A stretch of 64,000 nt of DNA from Distichodus sexfasciatus. Lineage: Eukaryota; Chordata; Actinopteri; Characiformes; Distichodontidae. Made by a program: the position numbers and the translations under genes. Under the pieces are notes generated by a model. It saw nothing but the letters and a program-made list of their open reading frames with translations. It was not told where the DNA came from and did not search any database. The stretch lies in contig JAVGVS010000041.1 in NCBI GenBank assembly GCA_032718565.1, positions 563,501 to 627,500 on the forward strand, read 5' to 3'. Numbering within the stretch: the stretch's first letter is position 1; the number at the start of each line of letters is the position of its first letter. Positions 1 to 12,641 of this stretch are shown here, one piece after another.

Positions 1-179
1 ACTACGTCAATGCCCAGGTTCTAAATGTCATGATGATGCGTAATTGCAAACGAAAAAGATCACAATCACCGCGTGAACTCCATGTTTATGCTAAACATAT
101 ACTGTATATGTATATCAGTACATATTCTTTTTTATTCATATATACATGGCGATACACCCTTACCCGGCACTTGGGTCTT

Positions 180-420
180 TAATTTAATTATACTCCTTAC
201 ATTCTGCACATAGGTAGCTCTATTGTATATAAGAAACAGTTATTTATTTTTTATCTTTATTCCCTTAGCTCCCTTTCAAGTTTGTATTTTAACTCTATTT
301 TATTCTAACTTTATTTTCATTTTGCCTAAATTGCACAGTAAGGAGCGGATCAGGATACATTTCACTGCATGTTGTGCCTGTATAATTTGCATGTGACAAA
401 TAAAGAATCTTGAATCTTGA
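180..420 (+). mobile_element. LINE-like 3' tail ending in tandem ATTCTTGA
   Basis: Same family as 20945-21162: gcggatcaggatacatttca, ctgtataatttgcatgtgac, aataaagaatcttgaatcttga end. Truncated at the 5' side; no ORF. Confidence 0.6.
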
Positions 421-519
421 AAATAGTTACGAAATATTAAATCCAAATATTCATACATTCATGCGACACAAAATCGCTCAAACAATGAATTTAATGCAAA
501 TATCTAAAAAGTAATACAC

Positions 520-543
520 ATACACACACACACACACACACAC
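520..543 (+). repeat. CA microsatellite
   Basis: Uninterrupted AC run. Similar short AC/GT runs occur at 2371-2391, 19817-19840, 38236-38252 and 56195-56206. Confidence 0.85.
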
Positions 544-2555
544 TCATACACACAGTTGGCAGCCATTGGAGTGGTGGTCTGCTTCTGGGACAGAAGCAGT
601 TGAAAACCCCCGAATTATATCATAATGACACTGTTTGGTGATTTTCTGGCCACAGATTAAAACTTCTAGTTAAAAAGAACATCCGGTAGTAACTATTTCT
701 GTGATCCATACCCAGTCTGTATGCAACGTAAAGTAGTGAAGAAAAATTTATCAGATGCACCGTGATACATTGAGATATCGTATCGAATCGTTGACATGAT
801 AATTGTAATTGTAATTGAGCTGAATCGTGAGACCAGTGAAGGTTCACGCCTCTAATACGTGTTGCAGCCAATATCATTGACCAGGAGGATACAGTACGGG
901 GAGAGAGCGCAGACTGGAGGTTGTCACAGATTCTAATCAGCACATAATAGAGAAACTATTTTTAATTCATGTAGACACACTTCCTCCCAATTCTGGTGCA
1001 TGTGCCATAAAATATCCATGCCTCTAAATCTGCTCAGTCGCTTGTGATTACAGCCAGTTGGCTTTTGCCGGCACATCTCTATCCTCGGTCAATATTTAAT
1101 CCCATCAGCGTGATTATGCATCTCACTGCATTTCTCTGGAAAATCAGCCTTGGGGGTGACAGACAAAAAGGGGCATCAAACCAAATGCTTTCATATTGAC
1201 TCGTCACTCTCTGGTGCATTTAAACTGCATACACGCAACCGCTACTTTGCCTCAGGTCATGACAACAGGAGAAATAAGCAGTAAAATAAGAGCAGAACAA
1301 AAAACACATTATACAACACGGAAACCATTTCAAAACTCTATAATATTTGGGAAAACAAGGCCCATCGAGGGCAGTTCATGAAGCATTTCAAACCACAAGT
1401 CAAATCTTGGCATTATTTTATTAGTATTTTGTTCATTTCATACATGGATCAAACGGACAATGACATTGTCTGTGAAATATCCATATTAAAAGCTGTAATA
1501 TTCAACCTGGGTCAAACTGGGTATCAGTGCTCTTCATCCCTGAGTGGTATGATTTTAGGGTAAAACAATAAAGCACAGTGGATGATACTATCTATTATCA
1601 GTGGTTATGTCCGGAATTCTGCATGGGGCAGCAGGAGAGGTTATGGAATGTGAGATGGTGTTGAGGTTCGTGCAAGAGCGACAGGCATCCTCTCCTCCTC
1701 ACAACACCAATAAAGTCACAGGGAATTCCTTATTCCAGCAGTTTTAAATGAACATCTTCAGTGCTTTAATGACAGATTAGATATGGCTGGCTGTTGTTTT
1801 GAAAATGTGGCAAAAGGTTCATTCTTAACTGGCAAAAAGAAAATTTTCAGTGGAAATTCAATGGAAACCAGTGTGTTAGTGTTTAATAAAAATGCAGCTA
1901 ATTTAGCTATGAACATACTAATCAGGCCTGGCTGAGGTCAAATCTGCATCTCCGGCACCTTTTAAACTTCCAAATCATAAACAATTTCTCTCATAAACAA
2001 GCCCAACTGATCAGGGTCTTAATTAAGTACAATCAAAAGTGACCCCACTCTCCGTATTAAAATGCACATTTCATGAATCTTAAAGCACTTAAGTCGTAGC
2101 TGCACCGATGTACCGTCAAAGCAAATGATGACCAGGCCAAAAGCTAGACGCTCTCAGTTGTTTTAGGTAGATTAGTGCTGCATCATTGAATTAAAATGAT
2201 GAAGAATTCTGTTTAAAAACCAAACGTGATTAGAGGACGTGTAAAAGCATCATGTCTGCTAATGTGCTTTCGCCCTTAAATGGTGTAATGGGCCTGCTTC
2301 ATTTAGATTAGAGCCATTATCAGTACTGCATCTTCCATAGACCTCTCAGAACATTTTAGCTTTTAAGAACACACACACACACACACACACAACTCAGCAC
2401 TCATTATGGATTCGAGTATAAATGCAAGGAGGTTTCAAGCATGGTTGAGATCTGACATATCACTTCCTGTTGTCTGCGTTGGTAAACTGTCTACAATGAT
2501 GTTTCATATTGTATATAAAGTAAAACAAATGCTTGAGTTAGAGGCGGAGGAGCAT

Positions 2556-2582
2556 GATGATGATGATGATGATGATGATGAG
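2556..2582 (+). repeat. GAT trinucleotide repeat
   Basis: Nine GAT units about 30 bp downstream of the arl6ip6 stop, in its probable 3' UTR; in RNA (minus strand) it reads ATC repeats. Confidence 0.85.
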
Positions 2583-2613
2583 TATGGAAGAGGAGAAGTA
2601 AAAAAAAGGTGTT

Positions 2614-5600
2614 TCAAGCCAGACTCCAGATGACCGTGAGTGCAGCCACAATGCCGTTGAGTATGGCCACACTGTAGCCCATGTGAAAGGAGTGTCCGGT
2701 CATTTGCCTGCAAATCAGACACAAACACAAAGCATACTCACTAATATTATATTTTACTTTATTTGTATATATTCAATTTAATTCAAATCAGTTATTTATT
2801 ATTAATTACATATGTATAGTTTAGGTGAGGCGGCTACATAGTAGATTACTACATACTAATTACACACATTATTTCTTCTTCATGCAATTCCGCAAGTATT
2901 GTTTTCTGATGCAAATAAATCATTCTATTTCAAACACTTTTAGAAAATTTTCTTATCCGGAACAACCTCCATCCCCTAATTTCCGGGACAGTCTCCCTGG
3001 AGCAGCCCAGTAGCGGTCCTGGAGTGCTGCTGTCCTGGAGGATTTCCATCTGGTCAGTTCTGGTGAACGTCTACCTGAGGCAAGGTGTCAATGTTCTGAA
3101 CCCAAGTATGATAGGAAACCTCCAAGAGCAGAACTGCACGGCGCTGCTGAAAGTGGTTAAAGGACTCACTCAGATGCCTAATGGTGGCAGGACAGAGCTG
3201 AATTTGCCTACTTGGTCAGTAGGCAAATATCATATCACAGTTCACCACTTCATTAGGCATTATTAATTAGTTATTAATTACAGGAACACTGGAACGTCCC
3301 TGTCTCTGGAACACCGGCTCAAGTCCCGAACCGGTCAAGGTACCACTGAGGTACTCATGAGCAAGCTTCCGTTCCCAAGCACTGCTCCCCGGGTGCTGTC
3401 CATGTCAGCTGTCCACTGCTCCTTCACCGATGAGTCAAATGCAGAGGTCACATTTCATTGTGTTGCACTGTGTGCTGTGGTGTGTTCACAATGACAAATA
3501 ATCACTCACTCACTTTGTGCTACTACTACTACTACAAACCCCGGTGTATATTCAAGACATCCGAGTTACACATCACATTCAAATCACTGGAAACACATAT
3601 GAAGATGCATCAGTCCTATCGGCCGGCCGTTGCACTGTGCGATGTGCGAAGTGCGTTCAGCGGTCCATAAATCCGCGAGCAGAAACCCATAAAAACACCA
3701 TTACGGAGCATCCTGCTGTCCCATGATACCACTCTAAGTCTTGATAATGGGCAATTTGGCTAATGCTTTCAGAGGAGCAGGCTTGAGTCTGGATGGAAGT
3801 CTATCAGGTCTTTAGATCGCCTTGAGTCTGCACACTAGCGCTACGATCAAAGCCTTTTTCTAATGTGTTTTGCTTTTTTGTCCAATTTAGCAGTCTGCAG
3901 TTCCCAATGCCTCCAAGTCTCTCCCTTCATCACACAACGCCATCGCCTGACGAGGGAGGGAGGGAGGGAGGGAGAAGGCTGCATGAACTCGCTTCCGCAT
4001 GCACGATGGCTTTTGCTGCTTTGCTGTAGCAGAACTCAACAATGAAAAACATTTTTGGGACCGGAAATTAGGGCTGAGCAACCACAACGATGATTATATT
4101 GTAGGAGCTGCAGGACTCAATATAACTTATTTAATGATAAAGTGGAGACTACTTTGTCAAGATTTTTAATCCCCGAGCAGTGAGTCACCACTGGCATACG
4201 ATTCCTTGACCTCTTTCAGACGGGCCTGATTCCACCTCCTGAGTCCTAATAACTATATAATAAAATATGACAACAGAAATTTATTTTTTATCCTGCTTTA
4301 CATCATCTTGGTGAAGACACCCAAATAAATACATAAAATCAGGAAACACTTTGTTAGATGTTTATGGAAGAAAATAAATATCAGACAATATAGAATAATA
4401 AATAATGCATTTCCCAAATGCCGAAACTGGTCAGACTTCACTTGGAAGCCTTACATAAATAAGTCAAACACCTTTACTATGAATGCCATGACTTTTCTTT
4501 GAGCCAACAACAAGCTAAATGCGGAAGTGTGTGTGAGTCGCTTCAGGGCAATTCCGACAAGTTTGGGCTATTTTCTGCACGTTGCACCGCGTCAGAGCTG
4601 CAGCATGTGAACAACAGGCCGCGATGCCTCAGACGTCCGGAAGGCTAAATGGCTGATTAAAAAAGGGAAACAGGACATGGTCGACTGCGTACGTGAAACG
4701 TCCACGACAGTAGTTAATGAGTTTCTCGAATGCATCTGTATTTCTGGGCCGGTGTAAGGATATTTTCAGCATTACACATCAGTGTATTTTGTGAACATGC
4801 CAGTACGGATCAGGGCTGTGAGGCATTAAAACTCATCCATCAATGCACCATCATAACATTCAAGGCATATTTTTGTTGTGAAACTGATTTTTGGGGATAT
4901 TTAATATGGAAAAAAATCAGGGGACACACTTTTGACTCAGAGCATCATCAGAAATGTGTGCCACTGCCACAAACAACAGTTTCTCTAGACTGTAAGAAGG
5001 TAGAAATACACACTAAGATACAGTCTGAACAAGCCTTACGTGCAAAAACACACTCGCAACGTCACCGTCAGTCAACGTCGTTTTCAAGCCCCAACTGATA
5101 TAAATGTAGCAACTAAACAACTTGTGACTTTAATAAAAAGTATTCAGCAGTTACTAGGACAAACTAAAATACTAATACTAAAAATATTTGCTGTAAATTT
5201 TGTCTGCAGGTGCTCGCAAATAGCGCTGGTGTTGCTGTGGTCATCTACACGTTGAACAATGTACAAAACACTTTGTTTTCTGATCAGCTGAAGTTCTCCC
5301 ATAATTACAACGTATTGGATCACACTCTGGTGTATTAAAAAACCCTTCTATTCCTCAGCAATTGCTGGGAGCAAAAGTGACTGACCACCTGGTTCAACTA
5401 GTTACGTTTAGCTCTAAAACGACACAAAAAGACAGTATTGCACCTGTAACAGCAGGGATATTGCAGCATATCCGACCCAAATCCCTCCAGTCCTACTTAA
5501 CCACAGAGTAGGAAATTTGGTCTCCATGGAAACACGCTGACAGAGCTATTAAATTCCATTTACTAATATTTCTGCTCTAAGACAAAACATGAAACTGTGT

Positions 5601-8600
5601 TGTGCACTCAGTCAGCTGTATAATAGCGGCACTGGGGATCTCAACTCTAAACGTGGAACTGCGGCAAAAACAACAACACGAAAACAAAGCAAACTGATAA
5701 CAAGGAGAACAAGAGTTCTGTGTGCACACATTCCAGCAGGAAGCAACTGATGCTTTGCAAAGCTGAATTTAATAAGTGTAGCGCTCTTCAGAATTGTGAT
5801 GATGATTCAAATCTTTAAAAGTTGCATCGCGGTGAAAAGTGAAAATATTCTTAATTCTTGAAAAATCTCTAAAAAGAGCATTTTACAGCACAACTACTGA
5901 CGATAAATTATTGGTGTGTGGCTCATCCCTGGTTGGATGAAGAGGAGAGTGAGAGAACATGCAGACACGGTCATGGCCCCCGAAAAACCCTGGTCAGGGT
6001 CAGTCGATAGCCGCCCATCCGGCCTGCGGTTGTTCAATAGGCCTGCATTGAGAGCGGCGGTGTGTGATTAGATAACTAGCTCACAAGTCGACAGAGGGAC
6101 TCTGCAGTTTGTCATCAGCCTCCAGACATGATCAATGATGTTCTAGTCCATTGGCCTATCAGGAGCAAGCTTATGGGATTATGGCAAAACAGAGAGCACA
6201 TTTCCTGCCACATGGCTGAGATCTACCAGCTGCCTAGGTCAAATAATCATAATTACAGCAAGGCCGCAAAGAGAAAAAGAGAAAACTTTATCCAGGAAAA
6301 GTTTACTACGAAACAAAAAATGTGTAACATTGTTAGCTTTTAAAATTGCAACCCAACGCATTGTAAACAGATCCAATACTGAGAGGGGCTATTTGAGGGA
6401 AAGCTGTTCTACCAAACCAGCATGTACTGTGTGTTTGGATAACCAGCGTCTCTACCTCTACATGATTTTAACACAGAATATTAAGGGGCTTGATGGGACT
6501 CTGGGCCTTTTTAGGCACCACTACCAACTTTAGAGGTTTCTCGTGCCAACTAAAAGACAAACAAGTGTCAGAGCTGAGAGTCTGAGTTGTTCGGGGAAAC
6601 CTTTATGCCTCATTTAACGTGCCATTAAGCACTCCGCTTGACTAAGTTTCGAGCTGTGTACCCAAAGTGAGCGTCACGTTCCGACACGTCACATCCAACC
6701 GGTGCCCCAAAACCTCTTCCTAATGGCCAAATTATGACCAGTGGAATAGGGCTGGAAACAAACGGAAAGTTGTGGGTTCAGGGAGCTTCAAAGGTCAGCA
6801 GCAGAGATGACGCCCACTGACTTGAATCACTGTTGCCATAACTGGCCCAAATATCTGGCCATAACTGTGTAGCCATACATCTATAACATCCATCGATATA
6901 TTGCAATAAATATCCCACTCTTTAGTTCAAAACTATTTAGTCACAAAATTTGTAGATTTTATTTTAAGACCTTTAAAACTTTTAAAGGAGTGACAGGTAA
7001 ACTGGAACTGTGTTTGAAGTGCATTTTCGTCTAGTTTTTAGCTTTAATCAAGCAAATGATGAACACAAACATTAATGTGATGAGGCGGGACAGTCACTAC
7101 TATTTCGTGGTTTGATAGTATGTGGAACAGATGAAAACAAAACAGGTGAAACTGTAAACATATAACTTTCAAACATCCGACACAAAGCAATGACATTTCA
7201 CTAAGTAAACACAATGAGACCATAAAACATTTAGGAACATGATCATCCAGTTCTGCACATGCATTTTCATTTACAAAACACTCAAGAATCGTGCATTAAA
7301 AAGTGTTTGTATTTAGGACAAACTGAGTGCACACCCTCCGCTAGTACACATAAATGTTGCAGGCCATCTAAAACTTGGAGCACTCTCACCAAGAAAGAAA
7401 GTTAAACAGACTGGCGCAAAAGAACACATTTGCTAAACCGACAATTTTTATCCTTCCCCAACTCTTCATTCCCTAGGAAAGGTTTTGAGGTAGCTGCAGA
7501 AAAGCCATTCACTCGTAACCGAGGGAGCTTAGAGCATCACTAAGCCCCACTAGGCCTATTTTGGGGGAGAGATTTTGAATGTTCTGTCGAGCTCCAGTAT
7601 GCTGGTTGCGTGATGGAAACCAATTACAGGAAAATTGCTTTTCTGTTCTCGTTTCAGCCCCCTGTGATCTCTTGCCCGAGCAGGCCCGAGCAGCGTGAAG
7701 AAACAAGAATAATGTTTTATTCCACCAACTGACATGCAGCCTGATAGCTAACAGAGAAATGAGTAAAATAGGCGAATAATTCCGGAGATAGAGGAACAAC
7801 TGAGGCGCTTTAATATAACACCTACCCAAATCTCTATCTGAGTTATTATTTTGATGCTGTGCACGGTAATCTACTGAAATTGAGCCACTTGCACAGCAAG
7901 TCACAAGACCTGGAGTGATCCAGACTGAATACATTATTGACCAGGAGGCATGTGACGTAGAAATACAAACCTTGAAATATATATCATCGAAATGTCCAAT
8001 ACGACTCAGTTGCCAGTGTATCGTGCATTATTAAAAGTGATTTATAGAATTATTTCTCTTTCTATTTTGACTTTACAGACTTACCAAAAGAATTTCAGGA
8101 AGAAAATCACAATGTTTCCAAGACATCCAGCTGTTTATGTTTGAATACAGGCAGTAGTTCACAATCAGCTCTAAAGCACTTCATAAAGTCTTATTTAAAA
8201 CCATGTCAGTGTTTTGATTTGCTGTACTTTGCTGGTGCCCATTAATTAAATCTAAATATACAGATATAATTAACATTTAGTGCTAAACCTTCAATTGCGA
8301 GCGATGTACTGAACCATTTATTAATTAAGTATGCTCCTTCTGCTTGCTAAGTGAATGTACCTGAATCTAGCCGGAGAAAGCGGGGTGGGCGGAAACATCC
8401 CGGGCTCAAACGAATCAAAGTAGGTGAGAGTCCAGGAGAAACTGCAGCAAAGCACTCCGGCCAGGGAAGAGAGGACCAGCATACTCCAGAACCCTGGAAG
8501 TAAACACAGTTTCTAGATCCAGCAAAGAAGACAATGATCTAACAATGAAAACAAACACAACCTACCGAGAAGTCTCACTTCCGCTCCATCTTCCGTGGTG

Positions 8601-9516
8601 ATTCTCTCGGCTCGAAGATCTGTAGTGCAAATGTTATACATATACATAGTTATATAAACTTCTAAAACATAATAAAAATTATTATTGACAATTATGGCAT
8701 ATATATAATATACAAAACAGCCCTAAATTGTGTAAAAAGTGTCGTCTGGTCTCTCTGTATACAGTACTAGCATATAGCTGGGTTGACTGAAGTTTACTTT
8801 AATATTGATATTACCGTGTTGTAACAAAATGTAACACATTACCGTAATTGTAATTCTCTCAACTACAAGAGGTTTTTCTCTTTACTTGACTCCTGCAGAT
8901 CTTATGCACATTTAATGCTAAAAGACAATTCCGGAAGCATAATAGTAGTTTGAACCCCCAATGTAACCTAAATTGCACAGCTCTTGTTTAGAGTTTATAT
9001 TTTATAGTCTATTTATATATACATATTTTACGTGCCTTTTTGTTCTATGTGCTCTGTAAAAACTGGAGCCACGTCGTCTCGGCTCTCTGTATACTCATAT
9101 ATAGCTGAGATGACAATAAAGTTTACTTTGACATTACTCCGTTACAGCAAAAAGTACTGTATTACTGTAATTGCGTTACTTTTGTAACGCGTTACTCCAG
9201 CACGGTTTATGACTACCTTTGTATAGCAGCCTAACAGTAAAGAACTAAATCAAATCATACCTTTTAATATGATGTATAAAAAGGAGACGAGCACCGCGAT
9301 GAAGGAGATGATGATGATGCAGCACAACACGGAGCAGGCTCGCGCTGCCCAGCGGCTCCGGTCTCCTCGGTAACGGCGCGGCGGAGTCGCGAGACGGTGT
9401 CGGGAGCGAACCTGCTGCTCGCGCTCCTTCACGCTCACCGGGGCGGTGTTTCTAACGTCCTGCTCTTCATCTTCATCAGCCGAGAAGGCGTGAAGTGCAT
9501 CAGAGCCCCGCGGCAT
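2614..9516 (-). CDS. arl6ip6: ADP-ribosylation factor-like 6 interacting protein 6 (Arl6ip6)
   Basis: Coding exons in transcript order: 9261-9516, 8566-8619, 8361-8493, 2614-2707. All have GT-AG borders and consistent phases, giving 178 aa (human about 226). The ATG at 9516-9514 has A at -3; an upstream GTG in the same frame is not needed. Residues 1-58 are a charged cytosolic tail. TM1 is about 60-82 (run of C, I and V), TM2 about 105-125, and TM3 is the last ~20 residues. The family signature is clear: exon 3 encodes CCSFSWTLTYFDSFEPGMF and the last exon TGHSFHMGYSVAILNGIVAA. The family is known as multi-pass ER/nuclear-envelope-type membrane proteins found as ARL6 binders; the molecular role is poorly defined. 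The N-terminus is shorter than in mammals. Intron 3 is large (5.6 kb). It is tandem with fmnl2 on the same strand, as in mammals. Confidence 0.95.
3295..3513 (+). mobile_element. tRNA-headed SINE copy, partial head
   Basis: Contains caagtcccgaaccggtcaag, taccactgaggtactcatga, atgtcagctgtccactgctc and the tail aatgacaaataatcactcac. arl6ip6 intron 3. Confidence 0.72.
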
Positions 9517-9964
9517 GTTCGAGTCAAATCTCCCCGAACTCCAAAACTCGAAACACGGCTTGTTTGTCAACACTAGGCCAAGAAGCTAACTAGCTCCTTA
9601 TTGTTATCGCACTTATTTAGTGAAACTTCCTAAAAAAAAAGTCACACTACCTAAACCCTATGTTTTGTCTCAATACATATAATAAAGTAGACAAAGACTG
9701 TCTATATGGAAAACCTTGCCGTGTTCAGTGGGTGTGTAATTGTTTTAAAAAAAGTTTAAAAATTGACCGCTTTCAAAACATCGCGCTTCTGGCTTCCGCG
9801 TCCGAGAGAAGGAACCGCCCAGCGCGGGTCTGTCCAATCACAGTTCCGCGGCGCTTCACTCCGTCTATATGATTGGATGAGATTCACGTCAATCAATGTT
9901 TGTACGTTGAACAGTGAATATCAACGAGGCAGCGGTGGGAGTAACCTGTTACAAAAGTAAAGCA

Positions 9965-10140
9965 GTTACATTTACATTTACGACGCCTAGCAGACGCCCT
10001 GGTTAACTGCGTTACATTTCCCAAATTTAGAAAAAGCAACGTGAAAGCCACTTGGGGTTAAGGGTCTTACTCCAGGGCCCAGGGGTGGTAGTGCTGGAGG
10101 TAGGATTCGAACCCACAACTTCTTAGTCCAGAAAGAGTTC
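9965..10140 (+). repeat. Fish SINE/LINE-tail type repeat (ggggttaaggg family)
   Basis: Contains tagcagacgccctggttaac, ggggttaagggtcttactcc, ggattcgaacccacaacttc. Relatives at 15690-15810, 24166-24311 and 59456-59622 share the same order of words. Just upstream of arl6ip6. Confidence 0.65.
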
Positions 10141-10893
10141 TTCAGTTAAACAAATGAAAATGTAATGTAACTACAACAAGCATGTAACAACACATCGAAA
10201 CATAAAAAAAAAAGAAGAAGAATTGATTTTTAACATCTTGATTGGAAAAACTGTTGGTTTTCTTTTTCATTTATAGCTGTCATGCGATAGAAATCCTTCT
10301 GTGATGTACTGCACATCCTGCATCCCAGCATGTCTGCCTTCCACCTTTTTCATGCTGCAATTCCTCTGTTCCTTAACATGACATTGGTTACAGCCCTAGC
10401 CACATGCTCTCTGTAGCGAGAGGAGATGCCATCTCACATATTTAGCCTTGCTCGGTGGCCCGATCCCTTTAATACTGCAAACAAACAAGATAAAAATTGA
10501 CCTAAACAGTCCTTACATTTATATCATTGTAATTAGAGCATTCGATTACTGTTTTAAAAAGTCCATCGAATGCCCAGCATTTTATATTGCCTTTTGGTAT
10601 ATTCACTATAATTGTCAAATAATATATCAAAATTTCCTGGTTTCATAATCATGATTAATAACACACACCTTGAATTATTTAGCAGATAATAACTACCTGA
10701 TGCTGCTCTTTTTTACCTAGCCAGTCCTCTGTACTACTTCTAACAGTACTACTTCTCAGTTAACACAACTGCTCTATCAGAACTGGAATATTATTCAGGT
10801 GTGTATTAGATTCGAACAGAATCTAACTTGCAGTGTAATAGTTATACAGGAGCAAAGTGTGTTACTGGAAATTATGGCTCGTCTATCATATTG

Positions 10894-10907
10894 CTGCCAT
10901 CTTGTGG
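10894..10907 (-). promoter_or_regulatory. CTCF-type motif between arl6ip6 and the small gene
   Basis: Minus strand CCACAAGATGGCAG matches CCACNAGRKGGCAG. It is in the gene-poor gap downstream of fmnl2 and about 1.4 kb upstream of the arl6ip6 start. Confidence 0.35.
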
Positions 10908-11148
10908 ATTAATCTTGTCACAGCAAGATTATTATTCTATGTGTATGAATTATTTTCTAAGCAATAATAAAGTTATAATCCTTAGAATACCAATAGACAA
11001 TATTGTAAGCTATCCTAAAAACTAATTAACATTTTACATATATATTTAGACCCATACTCTTTGGACTTTCTTTCTTTGTGTTGTTTTCCTAATCCACTTT
11101 TGTATTTGTGTCAAAGTGCAGGACTATTAAAATACTTCATTCAATACA

Positions 11149-11275
11149 GACACAGACACAGACTCAGACACAGACACAGACTCAGACACAGACTCAGACT
11201 CAGACTCAGACACACCCACACACACACACACACACACACCCACACACACACACCCACACACACACACACACACAA
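11149..11275 (+). repeat. Compound microsatellite (CAGACA/CAGACT then CA with ACCC breaks)
   Basis: About 60 bp of CAGACA and CAGACT hexamers, followed by about 65 bp of CA repeats interrupted by CCCA. Open frames across it are repeat artefacts. Confidence 0.9.
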
Positions 11276-11695
11276 ATGGCAGGAATCTTTTTCACAGACT
11301 TTTCTAGTAGACTGTAATAGCATAAAGTCATGTTATGTGGTTACTGCTAAACATTTGACTACAGGAAAAGACAAAGTAAAGGATAACGATCTGCTGTTTA
11401 GATTCTGGCGACTTGGCAACTGACAAAACAAATGACGTCCTGGAGTGACAGCTGTTATTGTGTTCCAATAAGTTAACTTCTACGTCTGAGGGGAACTTTG
11501 ATGACTCATATATAATCACATCACTTTGTGAATTAAAAAAGCTATTTACACCAGCATTTAGGCAATCTTGCTGTTTTGGCTCATGGTTAATTTGAAAGGA
11601 AATTACTTAATATCTAATAATATATCAAATGTATATTATTATACATAATGTAGTTAATATATGGTATACTGTATATGTTATATATTAATATATAA

Positions 11696-11780
11696 TTACA
11701 TTATCTACATTAATATATTATATTATATATTATATTATATTATATTATATTATATTATATTATATTATATTATATTATAT
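11696..11780. repeat. ATATT pentamer tandem repeat
   Basis: Thirteen or more near-perfect copies of tatat-based pentamers (attat), continuing an AT-rich stretch that starts about 11620. Confidence 0.85.
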
Positions 11781-11974
11781 GTAAAAGTGATTTTGGTGCA
11801 GATGCTTTTGTAATGAATTCTCAAGATGAATATCAGGAAGGGGTGTGTGCTCTGCTGTAGGGCTGGTTTGATAGGTGGAGGTTAGAATTTGTTTACAGTG
11901 ACAATCTGCTTAAAGATGGCTTTGAGGAATGTTCATCGGTCATTCTGCACCTGACACTGCAAAGGTCTGGAAAA

Positions 11975-12641
11975 ATGGAGCCTCGGAGGACTAGGCTACA
12001 CCCGACTGGTAATATCTTTTCATTTTTGTCCTTATCATATCCTCAATAAGATCTAAGAATGTAAATGTAATACTGTAGATTAACAAAATAAACAGTAAGT
12101 TATACACAAATGTTTCAATTTGTCATTTTAACCTCTGATTTTTTATTGACAAATAGAATCTTCTGGTAACAAATATGCATAAATGCAAATCTGTGATTGT
12201 TTCAACTATAAAGAAAATACACAGAGATCAGAATGTTTCTTTAAAGAATGCAAATATCTTTTAAAAAGTGGTCTAGGTAAAATTCTACATGTTTTATGTA
12301 TGTTGGATGGTGTAGTTGTCAGTTTGTTGTAGTTGTATTACATATTCATTTATTTCATTGAAGTCGTCAACTCTTTCTTTCAGAGCCTTGCTTTAAAATA
12401 AAAGTTCAAAGTACACCCAAACGGTCTGCTAAGAGAAGGTGTAGCAAATCTGAACCAATTGAATTTAAGATTTGGACCAAACGAAGCAAAGCAGACCCCG
12501 CAAAGCCGGACAATAAAGGTACCTATTGATTCTTGAGAATAAAACTATTATAATAAAAGTATTCACAGCTTTAGCTTCATAACAAGCATGGTATAGTTTA
12601 ACTGCTTTATCTCTACCTCAACAGTAGAGGAAAAAAGATGA
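11975..12641 (+). CDS. Possible small basic protein gene, 3 exons, function unknown
   Basis: I do not recognise this gene. Exons 11975-12008, 12384-12518 and 12625-12641 join in frame (34+135+17 nt) into 61 aa plus TGA. Support: the ATG has A at -3 and G at +4; donors are ACTG|gtaata and AAAG|gtacct; both acceptors follow good pyrimidine tracts (ctttctttcag, ctctacctcaacag). The product is 31% Lys/Arg (19 of 61), has no signal peptide or TM segment, and suggests a nuclear or nucleic-acid-associated peptide (inference). Two short related motifs occur, EPCFKIKVQSTPKRS and EPIEFKIWTKRSK. It lies between arl6ip6 and the 3' end of fmnl2, on the opposite strand to both. It could be a lineage-specific gene, the 5' part of a longer gene whose other exons I missed, or a chance set of splice-like signals. 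Confidence 0.45.

Larger units (their letters stand above)
1..2613. other. Gene-free stretch downstream of arl6ip6
   Basis: Apart from the LINE-like tail at 180-420 and CA runs I see no supportable gene. The part nearest arl6ip6 must include its 3' UTR; the poly(A) site is not clear. Confidence 0.5.
9517..11974. other. Gene-free stretch upstream of arl6ip6
   Basis: Holds the arl6ip6 promoter side (CpG-richer sequence to about 9870), a SINE-type repeat (9965-10140), a CTCF-like motif (10894-10907) and microsatellites. No PRPF40A-like coding sequence is visible here or up to 14040. Confidence 0.5.

Noticed and set aside
520..545. CRISPR-like or regulatory direct repeats
   Set aside because: These and similar runs are simple dinucleotide microsatellites in a vertebrate genome; no spacer-repeat structure exists anywhere in the window.
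7509..7934. 141-aa minus-strand open frame
   Set aside because: Lies in arl6ip6 intron 3, shows no recognisable domain or codon pattern and no splice support.
9250..9573. Longer arl6ip6 N-terminus starting upstream of 9516
   Set aside because: The upstream in-frame start is a GTG, not ATG; the ATG at 9516 has a good context.
11061..11423. Open frames rich in HT, QT or VC
   Set aside because: They are translations of the CAGACA/CA microsatellite.
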